This document shows positions 1-13,696 of a DNA stretch of 64,000 nt, in pieces; the first letter of the stretch is position 1, and each line of letters opens with the position of its first letter. The stretch spans positions 29,430,457 through 29,494,456 of the forward strand of contig CM022665.1 in the NCBI GenBank assembly GCA_012295275.1. Direction: 5' to 3'. Under the pieces are notes generated by a model. That model saw only the letters and a list, made by a program, of their open reading frames with translations. It was not told the DNA's origin and did no database searches. Made by a program: the position numbers and the translations under genes. This DNA comes from Chrysomallon squamiferum (taxonomy: Eukaryota; Mollusca; Gastropoda; Neomphalida; Peltospiridae).

Positions 1-441
1 GTAAATCCCACTAATTAAATAGCAGCCTATCATTGCTCAATTTTATTACAGTTTTTATGCTTATGTATTACTACTATTACATTACTTTAAAAAAAAAAAA
101 AAAAAAAAATTATCGTGATTATCTTATAATCAAGAAAGTTTCATCATAGTTGAAATAGTTCTACTGTCAAAAACATAATTTCTATATTTATTACACTTAA
201 TATTATTGATAACAGCTGCTAAGTATTTCAGTTGGTACTCCGTGTCACATATATATGTCGCAAGTACAAGCTGATCGTATGCATCATTCAAACGGAAATC
301 CTAATGGAAGGGGTTGTGTGTTCGACAAACGAAAACACTTCAAACCGTATCACTTTCATCAAGTGGTTCAAGCAGAGGCACCTCCCTAAAACACATGCCA
401 TTTACACTTTTCAGTTGTGACTGAGAAGAATTTATTTATTT

Positions 442-3400
442 ATGGCGACCAAAGCACTCTCTGTTGTTTGCGCGGCGGTTGGAGATGGTGGAGTTGGTAA
501 AACATGTCTTATGCTCACTTTTCTTACAGGAAAATTTCCAGATCAGTATTTGCCTGGATCCATGGACTGGAATTCAGGTACGTATTTTTTTTCTTTAAAA
601 TAATTTGAACTTAAATCATATGCTTGTGTCTGTGCCTAATTGTCATTGTGATATTTAACTGTTCTCTCTGTTGTCTTCCGATGACTCTCTCTCTCTGTAT
701 ATATATATATGCCTGTGTGTCAGTTGATCCTATCATTCACCTATCTTTTATCTGTTTTGTCTGAATAAAAAAAAAAAAAAAAAAAAAATTGTTTTTCCTA
801 TACTTTGTATATATATCATTTGTATTTTATTGTACAATGAGTGACAGTGTGAATTTTATCACATTTTTTACAATCTGAAATATGTTTATACTAATCTGAT
901 TATGTGATTTTTAACCGAACAACAACGATGCGTCTAAAATATGTTTAGACTAGATTTGTACTGTTTAATTTATATCACAAGATAATGTTGTAATGAATCA
1001 TTGTGCGCACTCTTAGTCATTTGCTAATTACTACAACGAGGTAATCAGAATAAAACGTAATTGTTCCTCGTCATTGACATAACTATATCAGTGAGTATAT
1101 GAGGCGAGTCAGATTTAATATAATAATTTGATATCCGGAATTTTTCGTATTCTAAGTCTTCACCACTGAACTAGTTTCTGTTGGAGAAATTGGACACAAT
1201 TTACCATGGCTTGGAAAACAAAACAAAACAAAACAAAATAAAATAAAATAAAATAAAATAAAATAAAATAAAATAAAATAAAATAAAATAAAATATATAT
1301 AGATAAAACACAAATACAAAAGCATCCGACTTAGTAGATACATGAAGATGGTAATGTTTCTAAGATAATTCTACCTATTTCTGTATTGTTTTCAGGTTTT
1401 TTTTACTGTTTCTTCATTTTGAAATTTATAATGCTCCTCCATCTCACACAGCCACACACAAAACAGATTGATAGTTGGTTCCCTTTGTTCTGTAATATTG
1501 GAAATGCCAGTTTTCCGTTACCTCTTGAACTTCAGCGTTACTGAACTGAACCATCTGGTAATGATTTAAAAAAAAAAAAAAAAAAAGAGTAAATATATCA
1601 TTTATGTTTCACTAAATCGTATAAAATTTGTGTGCGTGTGTATTTCTCTTAAAGTTAGATAAAACACGTACATATATATATATGTACATGTGTGATGTAT
1701 ATATAAATATAAGTATGGTTGGTCTGTTTAAAAACATACTGCTACACATGTACATGTGTGTGTTTATGTATGTGAGCGAAAAGGTTGCATCACTGTTTTA
1801 TTTGTCACAAATACAAACGTGTGATTTCAAAAACGCTAAGCAGTGTCCATTTATGTCAATAAATTGTTGAACATAACACACATAACGAAAGGTTACAGAA
1901 GGGGAGTGACAAAATTAAATCGTCGTCAACAAATAGATGTAGTCGGCATGTGGGGAATGTCTTAATGACACATTTGTTAAACATCTGTGATATAATTGAT
2001 ATGTCTATTTATATAGCCTTGACTTGTTGATATAAGAGTAAATGTACTACGATGTATATTGTGGTAGAAAGCTATGCTACATCTTGTTCAATAGTTAATT
2101 TGTTTAAATTAATTTATCTTCTAATGAAATAGTAAACGATGCTGCATACATTGCCTGTAGTTTTCTGTCCGTGTGTATTTCTGTGTGTGCGTTCCTGTGT
2201 ATGTGGACGCTACACGTTTCTTTCACCATTTCCCCCCCCTTAAATTTTGTAATAATAATATTTACAAATGTTGTTTAATTATCTGAATTAAAAATGCAAA
2301 TCCAAAACAGTAATTTTATAAATTAATAAAATATTTGAGTACAGGTACCGGACCAATTATCCGGACTCCTTGGGGCCTGAGGCATTCCGGATTTCTGGAT
2401 TTTCCGATTTTCTGGTACCAAGGCATCTAAATACGTAAATAATTAGGCATAAACATTTTAAAATTAAAAACATAAAGAAAATTGACAATACAGAACTGTG
2501 GCGACTCGACACGTAAACAATGCGGCGAGTCAATGAACGTCACGCGGCTTGAAAGAGTAGTTCCGGTCTGGTGAGGACAACAACTATGAAAATAGCGTCG
2601 GGAAAAAACTTCCGGTTTTCTGGTATATCCGGATTTCAGGACGCCGGATAATTGGTCCGGTACCTGTATAGTGCATAAGCAATCAGGATGTACTAAACTT
2701 AATTTTATAATACTTTTAGAATACTCACACGTCACAGAGAAACCAGTAAAACTTGAATATGAAGGTCAGGAAGTTTCTCTGAAACTGGTTGACACAGTTG
2801 GCTTAGTAAGTAGAAAATAAATTACAGTAGTAATAATGTTAGGAAAATAATTAACAGTATTCAAGAATTGAGAGTATATATGCACATGCAAATGTGCATA
2901 TTAACTAAATATATGTATACATTTTTGCAGAACTATATTCAGTACCATATTTTTCATGTTCGAGATCATGTTTTCCAGAATACATTTCTTGAATCACTAT
3001 TTAGTGTCATGCCCTTATAATAAGACAAAATGGCTGCACTAACGTTAGGCTAAATTATAGACCTGCATGTTTATGAATAAACAGTTACAGAAAATACAGT
3101 CACACACAACACGCAGCAGACACAGAAAACACACATTGACAACCTAATATAATATGGATAGTTTAATTTGTTTTTGTTAACCATTGCAGGATGAGTACCA
3201 ACGTTTACGTTGTATGGTATGTGCGAAAGCTGATGTTTTTCTGCTTTGTTACGACGTTACAATGCCATCAACAATGGAGAGGATAGAACATCACTGGCTT
3301 CCAGAAATTAAAGAGTACTCTGAAACTGCGCCCTATGTTATAGTAGGCATGAAAACAGACGAAAGGACTCAAGTAAACAAAGACAGTGGTCCAAGATATA

Positions 3401-3576
3401 AAGTTATTTCTACAGAGGAAGGTATGAGAATGGCACAGCGGCTTGGTGCATTTGGTTATGTGGAATGTTCAGCGAAAAAGGGCCGTGGAATTCGCAGAGT
3501 TTTTGAAAGTGCTGCCTTGGCTTATTTGGACAGATATTTACCAAATGCCAGGAAAAAGAGTTGTGTGGTTTCCTAA
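442..3576 (+). CDS. Divergent Rho-family small GTPase, 3 exons, 202 aa
   Basis: Exons 442-577, 2720-2805 and 3190-3576 join in frame. The protein is Rho-like from end to end: a P-loop GDGGVGKTCLM near residue 14, a G3 region DTVGLDEYQRLR, a G5 region VECSAKK and a C-terminal CaaX box CVVS after basic residues, so it is probably prenylated and membrane-bound. Rho proteins are molecular switches for the cytoskeleton and kinases. This copy is odd. The invariant switch I Thr (P-T in Rac/Rho) is Gly in YLPGSMDW. DTAGQ reads DTVGL, so the catalytic Gln is Leu. The NKxD/TKxD guanine-specificity motif reads MKTD. Length is normal (about 190-200 aa). An in-frame TGA at 418-420 supports the start. ATTAAA at 3743-3748 is a possible poly(A) signal. 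I cannot assign a named subfamily, and a locally duplicated, fast-evolving gene is possible. Confidence 0.88.
1218..1294. repeat. AAAAC/AAAAT pentanucleotide microsatellite
   Basis: A run of AAAAC units grades into AAAAT units. The reading frames through it are low-complexity artefacts. Confidence 0.9.
2342..2666. mobile_element. Tigger/pogo-like MITE with perfect 23-bp terminal inverted repeats
   Basis: Positions 2342-2364 begin CAGGTACCGGACCAATTATC and are the exact reverse complement of 2644-2666. Both ends are flanked by TA (2340-2341 and 2667-2668), as expected for Tc1-mariner/pogo target-site duplications, and the ATTATCCGGA wording is typical of Tigger ends. The body is 325 bp with no transposase, so it is non-autonomous. 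It lies inside intron 1 of the Rho-like gene, close to the exon 2 acceptor. Confidence 0.85.
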
Positions 3577-4077
3577 CTGGTTTTAGTAAAATATTTATAA
3601 TATTTTGCTAAGGATTTTGTGTCCTGTTATTAACATATCACTGCTTAATTATGTTACTCATGTTCTAAAAGTAGTCTGTGGAATCAGAACGACAAAATAT
3701 GTGAGTGATATAGTGTAAACATTTAATGTATAATACATAACAATTAAAAAAGTTATAAAATGTTGTTATTTGTTATATTTATAACCTGGGGAGTGTTATG
3801 CTGAGATTAGTTAAAAAACAAATAATTTGTCTTAACTGAAGTGGTGAAATTTAATTGATGGTATTTTGTTTAGTTTTTTTTTCTTCTTCTTTTTCTTTCT
3901 TGATATGGTTTTGTGCCCTTCGTCTTAGCCTACTAATATTAGTCGGTAAAAAAATAATAATAATAATAAAAAAAAAAAAAAAAAAAAAGAAAAAAAAAAG
4001 AGATAAAAATCAGATTAAAAAAACAACAAAAACACCACCCCAGTTTATGTAAGTCAAAAATTAAAAAATAATAATAA

Positions 4078-4082
<5 letters not shown>

Positions 4083-4124
<42 letters not shown>
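4083..4124. repeat. (GA)n microsatellite
   Basis: An uninterrupted run of about 20 GA units lies within A-rich sequence downstream of the Rho-like gene. Confidence 0.95.
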
Positions 4125-4125
<1 letters not shown>

Positions 4126-5329
4126 ATAAAAAAAGTATTTAAAAAAAGTTTCTTATTCAAGGTAATGCGTAACGCAGGCGAACTGACGTGTAATAATGCA
4201 GAACAATATACAAGGGCTTACCAGTAATGCAGGAATAATAATAAAAAATAATAATAATAATAAAAAAATAATAATAATAATAATAAAAACAATAATAATC
4301 AAAATAAAATAAATAAAATAACAACAGATTGTCAAACTAGTCACGCGAACTATATACTAATCAAAACAAAGAGGGATGAATACATTTCTCATTTTAAGTT
4401 GTTTGAACAACACAAATATTAATATTTAAAACTAAAATAAAAAGGAGAAAAAGGAAAAAAAAAAAAAAAAGAAAGAAAAGGTAATGATGGTATGAAATTA
4501 CACTGCAGCAACTGCATGGGCTCTGTTATCGATTGGCAACAAAAATCATTAATATGAACATTCTCGGCATGGTATAGGAACTAAATAAATGTCATTATAG
4601 TGGTCATGTCAAATTTAGGCTTATTGAAATAACTGACTAGAATAATCAGTCTTTATTTGTAAAATATATAATAGCTGAAATGTTTATAGTTCATTTTACT
4701 TTAAAATGTAGTCCCGTCCTAATTATTCAGTTAAATTAGTTCTTATCAGTTAAATGTAAACCCGCAAGCATTAATTATAAGACTTGTAAGCAGAGCACCT
4801 TCACCAGACTGATTCAGTCATTTATTAGTCTGTCTACCGAAGATCAGAAGTTTGGAAAGTCTGTCAAAAGCAATGCTTATGTTAGAGGAATCAGTTAAAA
4901 ATGAGGAAAGGATGAGGTGCTCTTACATTGCTCAAAATAAATGTAGCATATAAAGGACATGAAATCAAACTGTACCAATAAAGTTTATTTAGAGTCTGTT
5001 TATGTAAATTCCATATTAATTACATGTAACTGATAAATAAATTCATTATAATTTTACGATAATAATGGTGTTTATGATGACATACAATGTTAGTATTTTT
5101 TATATCATGACATTCACGTAGGCTTATGATGTGTGTTATAATCATTAAAAAGTATTGCTGGATTAGTAATTTAATTTTGATTATAATTTTGTTCTTATAC
5201 TAATTCCCTTCCCCAAATTCGGCCTTAAATTTCATATTTACGGTTGCAGTTTCCGCACAGTCTTTCACTAGTAATGCGCCCCTGACAAACTAAATAAATT
5301 TTTGTTGTCCTCTATACATACGAGGAAGA

Positions 5330-5422
5330 CAAATGGAGCATGCGCATTTGATAATCGGAAGTTGTCAACATTCTGTCAAGACGTGGAACTTAAGTTTTAT
5401 GGTTTACAGTTGACAGGAGAGG
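5330..5422 (+). promoter_or_regulatory. Probable promoter and non-coding first exon of the TJAP1-like gene
   Basis: GCATGCGCAT (5338-5347) matches the NRF-1 core and CGGAAG (5356-5361) matches an ETS site, within a locally GC-richer stretch. A good splice donor GG|GTAAGC follows at 5423, and an acceptor TTTTTCAG at 9574-9581 precedes the exon with the TJAP1-like start codon. I infer a 5'UTR exon ending at 5422 spliced to 9582. Transcript data would be needed to confirm this. Confidence 0.4.
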
Positions 5423-8400
5423 GTAAGCATAACAGCAAATAACAGTGATCGCAACAATAATAATAATGATAACTATTTCTAACGATGTAAAAATAATAAT
5501 AAGTAGCGATAAAAATATAATTAAAAAATCACTTATTCATGTGGCTCATGGATACGAAATAATAGTTAGTTGTACACGTAACCTCAACTCTAATTTTTAG
5601 ATTACAGTTCACACGATCTAGTCTCATAGTGTGAGTGTTAAAGAGAAAAATTAAAGATCACGAAAGATAAAACTAACTAACGTAATATTAGTTGGAATTA
5701 ATTATCAGTACAATTAGGTGATATCATTAGATATACTACTAGAATTTGATATTTCGGTTGCTACTGTAACTCTGTTATTTTTGTTGTTGTTGTTGTTGTT
5801 TTTAAATGTCATTTTTACGTTACGTTGCATACATAATTAATTTTGTATTCAGGTCCTATCATTATTACCGTTAAGTGTGTGCCTCTTTGTGGATGTTTAT
5901 ATGAATGGATGAATGAGTTTGTGAAGGTGTATGCCTGTGTGTGTGAGCGTGTGTATGTTGCATGTGCATGTACATGCAGGTCACAGTCAAAATTTTAATT
6001 TAGACATATCTATAATCTAATGTTATAATACTTTCTATTTCTGTATACACTACAGTTGTGTTTTAAAACTTAAACTGTTCAAATATAAAGATACTTCAAC
6101 TAACTTATTATTATTATTATTGTTATTATTATTATTATTATTAATTTGTATTTTATTTTATTTATTTATTTATTTATTTATTTTTTTTTCTCATTTGCTA
6201 TGTATTGTTTAATAGACAGTGGTCATTTTTACTGAGAGATGAAATAATAAATGTAGTATGGTTTGGATAGAACATCACTTTTACAGTTGAGAAATTTTAT
6301 TTGTCATCCACTTACTCACCAAACAACATCTGTTTATTACTTTAGTATTATAAAAAAAAAAATAATAAAAAAGTAAAAAAAAAAAACTTATTTCAAGTTA
6401 AATGCAGCTATGTTATAAAATTAAATGAAAAAATATAGCAACATTAATAAAGTGTTATTTTTGTATTTATAATCTATCAACAATGCTATCTAAGTATATT
6501 TTAATTTTTTATTGATTTAGTTTTAAATTTTAAATTTTTAATAATAAGAATATCCATTTTTTTTTTTTTTTTTTTTGTATGTGTATATGTGTGGTATGTA
6601 ACATCTCTGGATTTGAAACATAATTCAGTTATTGGTTAAACCTAAGGTTTGCTATCAAGAATAGTAAAAATTAATTAAGTGGTGATAAATATCAAGAGAT
6701 TGATGTATACATCTACAGTATTGCTTTTATCTTGATACAGTGGAATATTAATGTTCCATAATGGTAACAGACGTAAAAGAGAAAGAGGTATAAATGTTAT
6801 ATCAGTGAAGAGTTGTCAGGCAAAACAAATAAGTTTTATTAATGTAGCATGTGAAGTTATCTCTCACTATTAAAATTTCATGCAGAAACACTTAGATAAC
6901 ACATGATTTGGTAATTTTACAGTTTTAAATAGTATCCAGGGCTTTCAAATTGTTTTTGAATGTCATTCATAAATACCTAAGTAGTAAAACTAATAAGATG
7001 TGGAGCTGATGGTGCAGTGCTCCTGAGTTTAAGTGCCTTTAAATGCAGCTGGCAGAAGGGATTTGGGGAAAATCTCTCCAAAAGAATCTGTTTTTAATTG
7101 CTAGTATTAGCATAATTAGGTATTTAACATTCAGATTGACACACAGTTACTGTTATCTTAAATATTTATTTTTACAGACTCTTCTAGCAACCATGGGTTT
7201 CACATATATAATTATAATAGGATGAAGTAATTGCTATGATAAGGCCACAAACATTTGCTAAACAAATTTTTATTTTTACCTTCCTCCAAAACAAAGCAGA
7301 AAATCAGTATCACTCCAGTATTGGTATTTTCAGTTGGTTTTATTTTTCTCACAGAACATGGTGTAAGTCCTATTCAATAAAATTATTCTTTTTATAACTG
7401 GTACAGAAGTTTCATTGAATGTAAATATTTATTAAAAAATCAATCAATTTCCTTTTTTGACATCTGATGACATATGTTTTTATAGTTTGTTATATACATT
7501 CCATTTCCCAGATATACAGTTAAATCATATTGAAATTTAATGCTGAGTAGATCCTTATTTCAATTATTATTTGTTACCAATTTTTCTATAAATAAATATT
7601 TTGATTTAAATTTGTGAGTATATGTCTATGTAAATTTCTATTTATTGTTACATAATGATATATAATTAAGATCATATAGTTCATACTAATAGTAGTAATG
7701 TGATAATATTCACATAACACTTCAGATATAATGTGCACATCATAGTAATACTATAGACAGATTTTTGAATACTTGCTTTCAGCATAGTTTGGGTCATTGA
7801 TTTATTGCCCATCTACTTCTGCCTATTAATCATTTATGACACAATATTTTATAAATATATGTACATCATTTATGCTCAGGGCTTAGTTATAGCAGCCATG
7901 TATAAAAGTAGTTTAGAAGGCAGCAATACAAATATATACATTGTTTTTTAACATCACAGTAACAAACTAAAACAGCAGAGAGTAAGTAAATGAATATTTA
8001 TTAAATAACACCCTATCACTCTTTATTATGCAGTCAGTAGGAGTCAGGTGTGGTTGTCTAACAGCAGTAACTAATATGAGAGAAAACTTGCAGCTATCTG
8101 TATTGATTAACACCTCAGGATACCTTTTATAATTATTTTTTCACAGAAAGGACAACATACTGTTTGTGGTCTTTTATAAATCAGCACATGAACCAGAAGA
8201 CTGTTTTTTCTTCTTCTTTTTTTAAATATTAAAATATTTTCTTCTTACTTCATTCTCCTGTATTAAAGACAACTGTTTATCATTGGTTCTGTCCAGTACT
8301 GTCTTAGAGGAAGGTGTTTATTTTAGCTTTTTCTTTCTTCTTTTTCTTTATTTTTCTTTATTTCTTTATTTCTTTATTTACTCTATTGATCCAACATAAG

Positions 8401-9640
8401 TGATCTAAAATGCAATAGCAAATGTATTATATAGTTATTGTATTTTTCTGTTCTTTTTCTTCTGTTTACTGTATTATGTTACGTTTTATATAAATAAGAT
8501 AGCAATACTTTTGTTCTAGGAAAATTGTTGGTCACTGAAGCAGTGTAAAGCAGTTAGATAACAAATTACAATAGCCTATTCATAGTAAGATAACAAATTA
8601 CAATAGCTTATTGAACAGAAAAAACCCCACTGCAGTTACAACTTAAAACACTATTCACTGATGTTAAGTCTTGATACTTACATATTGTTAATTAATGTGA
8701 ACTTACATTACTGTAATCTTGATGAGACAATGAAAATGCAATTTTTTTTTTTTTTTCCAACTGATTGACCAATTTAGTAAGTGACAAAAGAAATTTTATT
8801 TCTAATATAATTGGTACCTGCTCTTTAAGTGCATTGTGTTGAAGTACAGAAAATGAAGTATATTAAAACATCATTATTGTTAGACATGGGATTGATTACT
8901 AAGTTATATTTATCGTATAACAATTATAATAGCAGAATTTCATTATTCACCTTTTTGAGGTATCTGTAAAATAAATGCCTATATGCTATCTTTAAGTTAC
9001 ATTATTGCAGTATTTCAGAAAGAACAAATATTTTCATATAAATAAATAATAAAATATATTTTATGAAAAATAGATATACATGGTATGTAAGTAATTAATT
9101 TATAACTGCTGTTAAAAAACAGGTTTTTTCCTTGTACTGACAGAAATCTTCTAAACATATTCATTGTTGTTTGGTTACAACAATAAAATGGTATTAATTT
9201 CTAGTTATTTGTCATTACTAGAATGGAAAAAGAAATAGATAAATAAAATAAAAATAATAAAAATATTTTGAAAAGTGGAGAAAAAGAGAAATGTTGTTTG
9301 TTTTTTTTACTTGAGGGGAAAAGTAGAAGTATTGAATGTTTTTGTAAATATGCTACAACTTTAAAAAATTATTTAAAGCATTATATTTTTCTATGGAATT
9401 AATTGTATAGAACTGCTAGTTTGACAAAATGATTTTTGTGAATAATATTGATTGTTCAAAAACATATCCCTATATAACTTTAGTTATTAGTGATGTAATA
9501 TTAACAACAACAATAATATATATATTATACATACATCATTAATTCAGATCACCTTCTAAATTTAATCTGTTTATTTTTCAGGATGAAATGAATGTTATAA
9601 ATGTTAAAGCATTTAATACAGAATACTGTAATTTCTTGAA

Positions 9641-12600
9641 ATGAAGCTAGGTCTCAGTCGGAGTAATTCTGAAATTGTGATTCCAACAATGGCAAATGTG
9701 TGTAAGGTATGTTTGTTGTTTTTTTTCTCAGATACTGTATATACTTGTGTATAAGTCGAATTTTTGGGAGACTATACTAAGGTAATATTTTGGGGGTCGA
9801 CTTATACATAGGTAATGCTTTTGTAGCTGTTGCTGAAGAGTCGCCATTTTGACTGATTTTTGCTACGGGATGCATCTAAAATAATCGCGGTCTTTCAGCT
9901 TTTCAAAAATATAATTTTATCGTATAAAAAATTTTGAAAAATTAAATAACAAAACCAAATATGAATGTAAAACATGATATTCTTCTGTTTAATGACATAA
10001 AAATACATTTTAAAGTGAGAAAACCATCAGTACAGCATTATGCCTTACGGCGTCTTGCAATGATCTGGGAATGCAGACTTCTCTGCCAAATTGCACTAAA
10101 TATCGGTCCTAATTTCATAAACAAAACTCACTTGTTTAATTGTAAAGAATTTGGTGAAATAATATTGCAATCGTCATTAATATCCACTACCGACAAATTT
10201 TGTAAATCACAGAACGGCTATCTATAACGGTAAGTTAGGTCTCCATGTTAGACTTATTACATTAAAGAGATACTATTTATGATACATTTAGGCTATAGCT
10301 CGTGTAATACATGCATTTACGTTATTATGGTATGTTCGTGCAAGTTGCAGCTCGTGCAAGTTATGTTACAGTAGGTGTACAATGTAGGCCTTCATGGCAC
10401 TGTCACACTGGTCTAAAAATAGTGACGGTGCCTGGAATCTACAGTTGACTTATACACAAGTAATACCTAAAATGACGCAATTTTTGGTCTTAAAATACAC
10501 ATCGACTTATACATAAGGTCGCCTTGTACACAAGTATATACGGTATTTCTGTATTTTTCTGGTTATTTTTTTTTCCTGCATAACAAACCCATAAGGTCTA
10601 GTTTTAGTATATTTTCAGAACAAGTGTTTTAGCACAGCTCCTATTTAGCTTTAAAAATACAAAGAATAAAGAAACTTAAAAATAAACTATTTCTGTCTTG
10701 AGTCAGTTATTCTGTTGGCACAGAACACAGCATAGCATTTAACTGTGAAGTATTGGTGCAGAAAGTGATTATTAAATAATTAAGATTTTATGATAAAACT
10801 TGCCTGCATTACATTACAAAGAGTTAGGACTACAGATCAGTATAAGCAAGTCAGTGAATGACATTTTATGATGAATAAACTGTTATAAACACATACTGTT
10901 TTCTTTTTCCTTTTTTGAATTACCAGAAGTGTGGCTGTACCTGTGAGAACTGTTTTGCAAATTCAACCAGGTAAATACATTTCTAGAAATGAAATTTTAA
11001 ACAGAACAGAAAAAATGAAATTGATTGTCAACATTTGTTTCACTAAGCATTTCAACATAATTATTTGCTATGTAAGAAGTATTTGATATTTAATAAAAGT
11101 ATGTTTTAAATAGTGTATCTATGATGTTTAATGCTACATTACTCTTGATATATGTATTGCAACATGAATTTTATACATTTAAAACTTTGCTTTTTAAAAT
11201 GTTATTATCACATATACATTTGAATTATGATCATTTATGTGGGATATTGTCTTTTTGTTTTAATTATAGTCTTTATAAAGAGCTATGAAACAGAAAAAAA
11301 AAGAAAAAAAACCCACTAAAAATAATGATAATAAGTTTGAGCTCACTGTGTGTTTAATTGATGGTTTTATTTTATGTTAAACACCAGTGAGTGTTGTTTT
11401 ATGATAACAAAAATTCTATTTCTCATGACAAACTACAAGCTTTGAGTTAATCAAAATGTGTTAAATATTTGTCCCTTTCTATTTCTATAGTTTATTCACA
11501 TAACAACAAATTGAAGGTGACAAATCATATAACAACATCACATATTATGAAAACCCATTAATGTCCTATATCTCTGACATGTTTGAGCAGTAAAAGCTGT
11601 TTTTGCACAGAATTTTATCGCTAATTTATTTTTCATTTATTAAATTCAGTCATAACAAACTGTTGTGTTGGAACTGTAATATTTTTCTGTGTGTTTTTTA
11701 CATGAACAAAATAAAGTAGAACAGTATAATGTAACAAAACAGACATACATAGTTGACATGTTACATTTAATGAATTATGTGTGTGTGTGTCTCTATATAT
11801 TTTTATAAAATTTGAATTCATAAAACATAACTTTTTTTTTTTTTACCCAAGTAATTATATATATTAGCTGATATAATTAAAAGAAAATTAGTCTTCTTTG
11901 GAGGAAAAGTTATTTCCCCAAAAAATATATTCATAACTATTTAAAAAGTTTAAATGTAATATGGTGATAATCTTTTTATTACTTCTACAGTTTAGATCTT
12001 CACCAAGAAATAGAAGAATTACAATTCCAGTTGATGCGCAGTAAAAACCACATCTCCCAACTGGAACATGAACTGGCAGACAATAAACAGCAGTCTGAAT
12101 ATGAATTAATTAAATTTAGAGAAGAGTTTGCTAGACTGCGAGATAGATATGAAAGGTTGGCAGAAACAGATACTTTTCTTAACAACATGTAAAAATAAAC
12201 ACTTATTCCAGTGGCTAGATTCATTGCTTCAGTGAAAGTTTCATTTTATTAATAAAATTCAGAAAATTGCCCAAAAAATGTTTAATCTATCGATAGATAT
12301 TTCTGTCATAACCATTTTGAAATGGTTTAAAATTATTTAAATTGTGACATAATCAATTAGGAAAATATATATAAATGAAAAACTGTAGGTCTGCATAAAG
12401 ATATTTCATGTGTATATTATATAGCCAAATTGTTGTTGTATTTGGTTTTATGTTTAATTTCATATCTGTGGAAACTAGAAAAATATTTAAATTTCTTACT
12501 TTACTTCTAGATTGCTGGATAGCCATAAGAGAATGCAGAAAGTAAACCATGATTTGGAAGATAAACTGCTAAAAATTGTAAGTCTGCAGTATTGAAAGCA

Positions 12601-13664
12601 TGCATGAAGTTTGTTTGTATTTCTTTTGCTTTATGAAAATTGTGAAGTTCAAGCAAACATATTATGCCTAATGTCATTTAACTGCCACTGAAATGAGAAA
12701 TTAAAAACCCATGAAAAAAGAATATATAATCTAATAAAACATTTTCTATTAATTTTAATGATGTCTCTGTCATAAGGTACATAAAAAAAGCATTTCTCCC
12801 TGTTCTCTCTCATTCTCACTTCTAAACCATTACAAACCCATTCTATCTCTTCTCATACACAAATACATAAAAGATATTATTTCAGGTAAATAAATTTGAA
12901 AGTGAAAAGATTTCACTGCAGCGGGAATTGGCATCCATTACATCCAGACTGATAGAATCTAAAGTGATGGTCTGTGAACTTGAAGAAGAAAATGTAAGAA
13001 GTTTATTTCATATCTGTAGTGTTGAGCCAAATTTATGAAATTTGTGTGTGTGTATATAATAATTTTGTCCATAAAGAATGTTTTCTTTTGTACAATACAT
13101 TTTTGATCTGAAAATTATATAAAGTCTTAAACAAATAATTGCTACAGTAATATATAGTTGCTGATGTTATCCATCATAAAAACAATATACCTTAAAATAA
13201 TCTTTAGTAATATATATAATAATAAACCTCATAAAATAATTTTAAAAAAGTAATGGATTCTTGATTCAGTTCCAAAACTAGATGACTGAACATTTAGAAA
13301 CCTATTGTTTAATCATTTTCTAAAAGTTATTTGTTTATGGGAAATTTGGTAGGAATCTATTCTAATAATTTCAGGATCGATGCCGCAGAGATTGTAATTT
13401 GGCTGTACAGCTTCTACACTGTAAACCTTCCAATTTTGTGGCTCATAAGCTGAATTCGGTGACTATTAATTTTATCTGGTTATTTTTAAAATATTGATTT
13501 AACACAAACTGAAAATGTTGAAGTGAATAACATTAAATGATATTATTAATGCCAATATTTTTTGTATTTTAATTATTATATAATTTATATTTTTGCTAAA
13601 GAGATTATTATTTTCAAAATATTCCTGTTTTTAAATCCATTATAAGATAATAAAACCTCAGAAT

Positions 13665-13696
<32 letters not shown>

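Larger units (their letters stand above)
578..2719 (+). other. Intron 1 of the Rho-like gene
   Basis: The donor is GTACGT and the acceptor follows TACTTTTAG. It contains an A-rich pentanucleotide repeat and a Tigger-type MITE. I see no other coding signal. Confidence 0.8.
3577..9640. other. Intergenic and 5' untranslated region with no recognised coding sequence
   Basis: This holds AT-rich spacer, A/T homopolymers, AAT and GA microsatellites, and a probable promoter near 5.3 kb. A 23-base phrase containing AACAAATTACAATAGC is duplicated near 8556 and 8588. Reading frames here are short and low-complexity. Confidence 0.6.

Noticed and set aside
232-420. 62-codon frame upstream of the Rho-like gene, in the same frame
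   Set aside because: It begins at a TTG rather than an ATG, ends in TGA before the GTPase start and resembles no Rho N-terminus. More likely 5'UTR.
1152-1343. Minus-strand frame rich in Phe/Leu/Tyr
   Set aside because: It is a translation of the AAAAT/AAAAC microsatellite.
9961-10227. 88-codon frame inside the 9732-10546 element
   Set aside because: No transposase or other domain motif visible. Probably chance.
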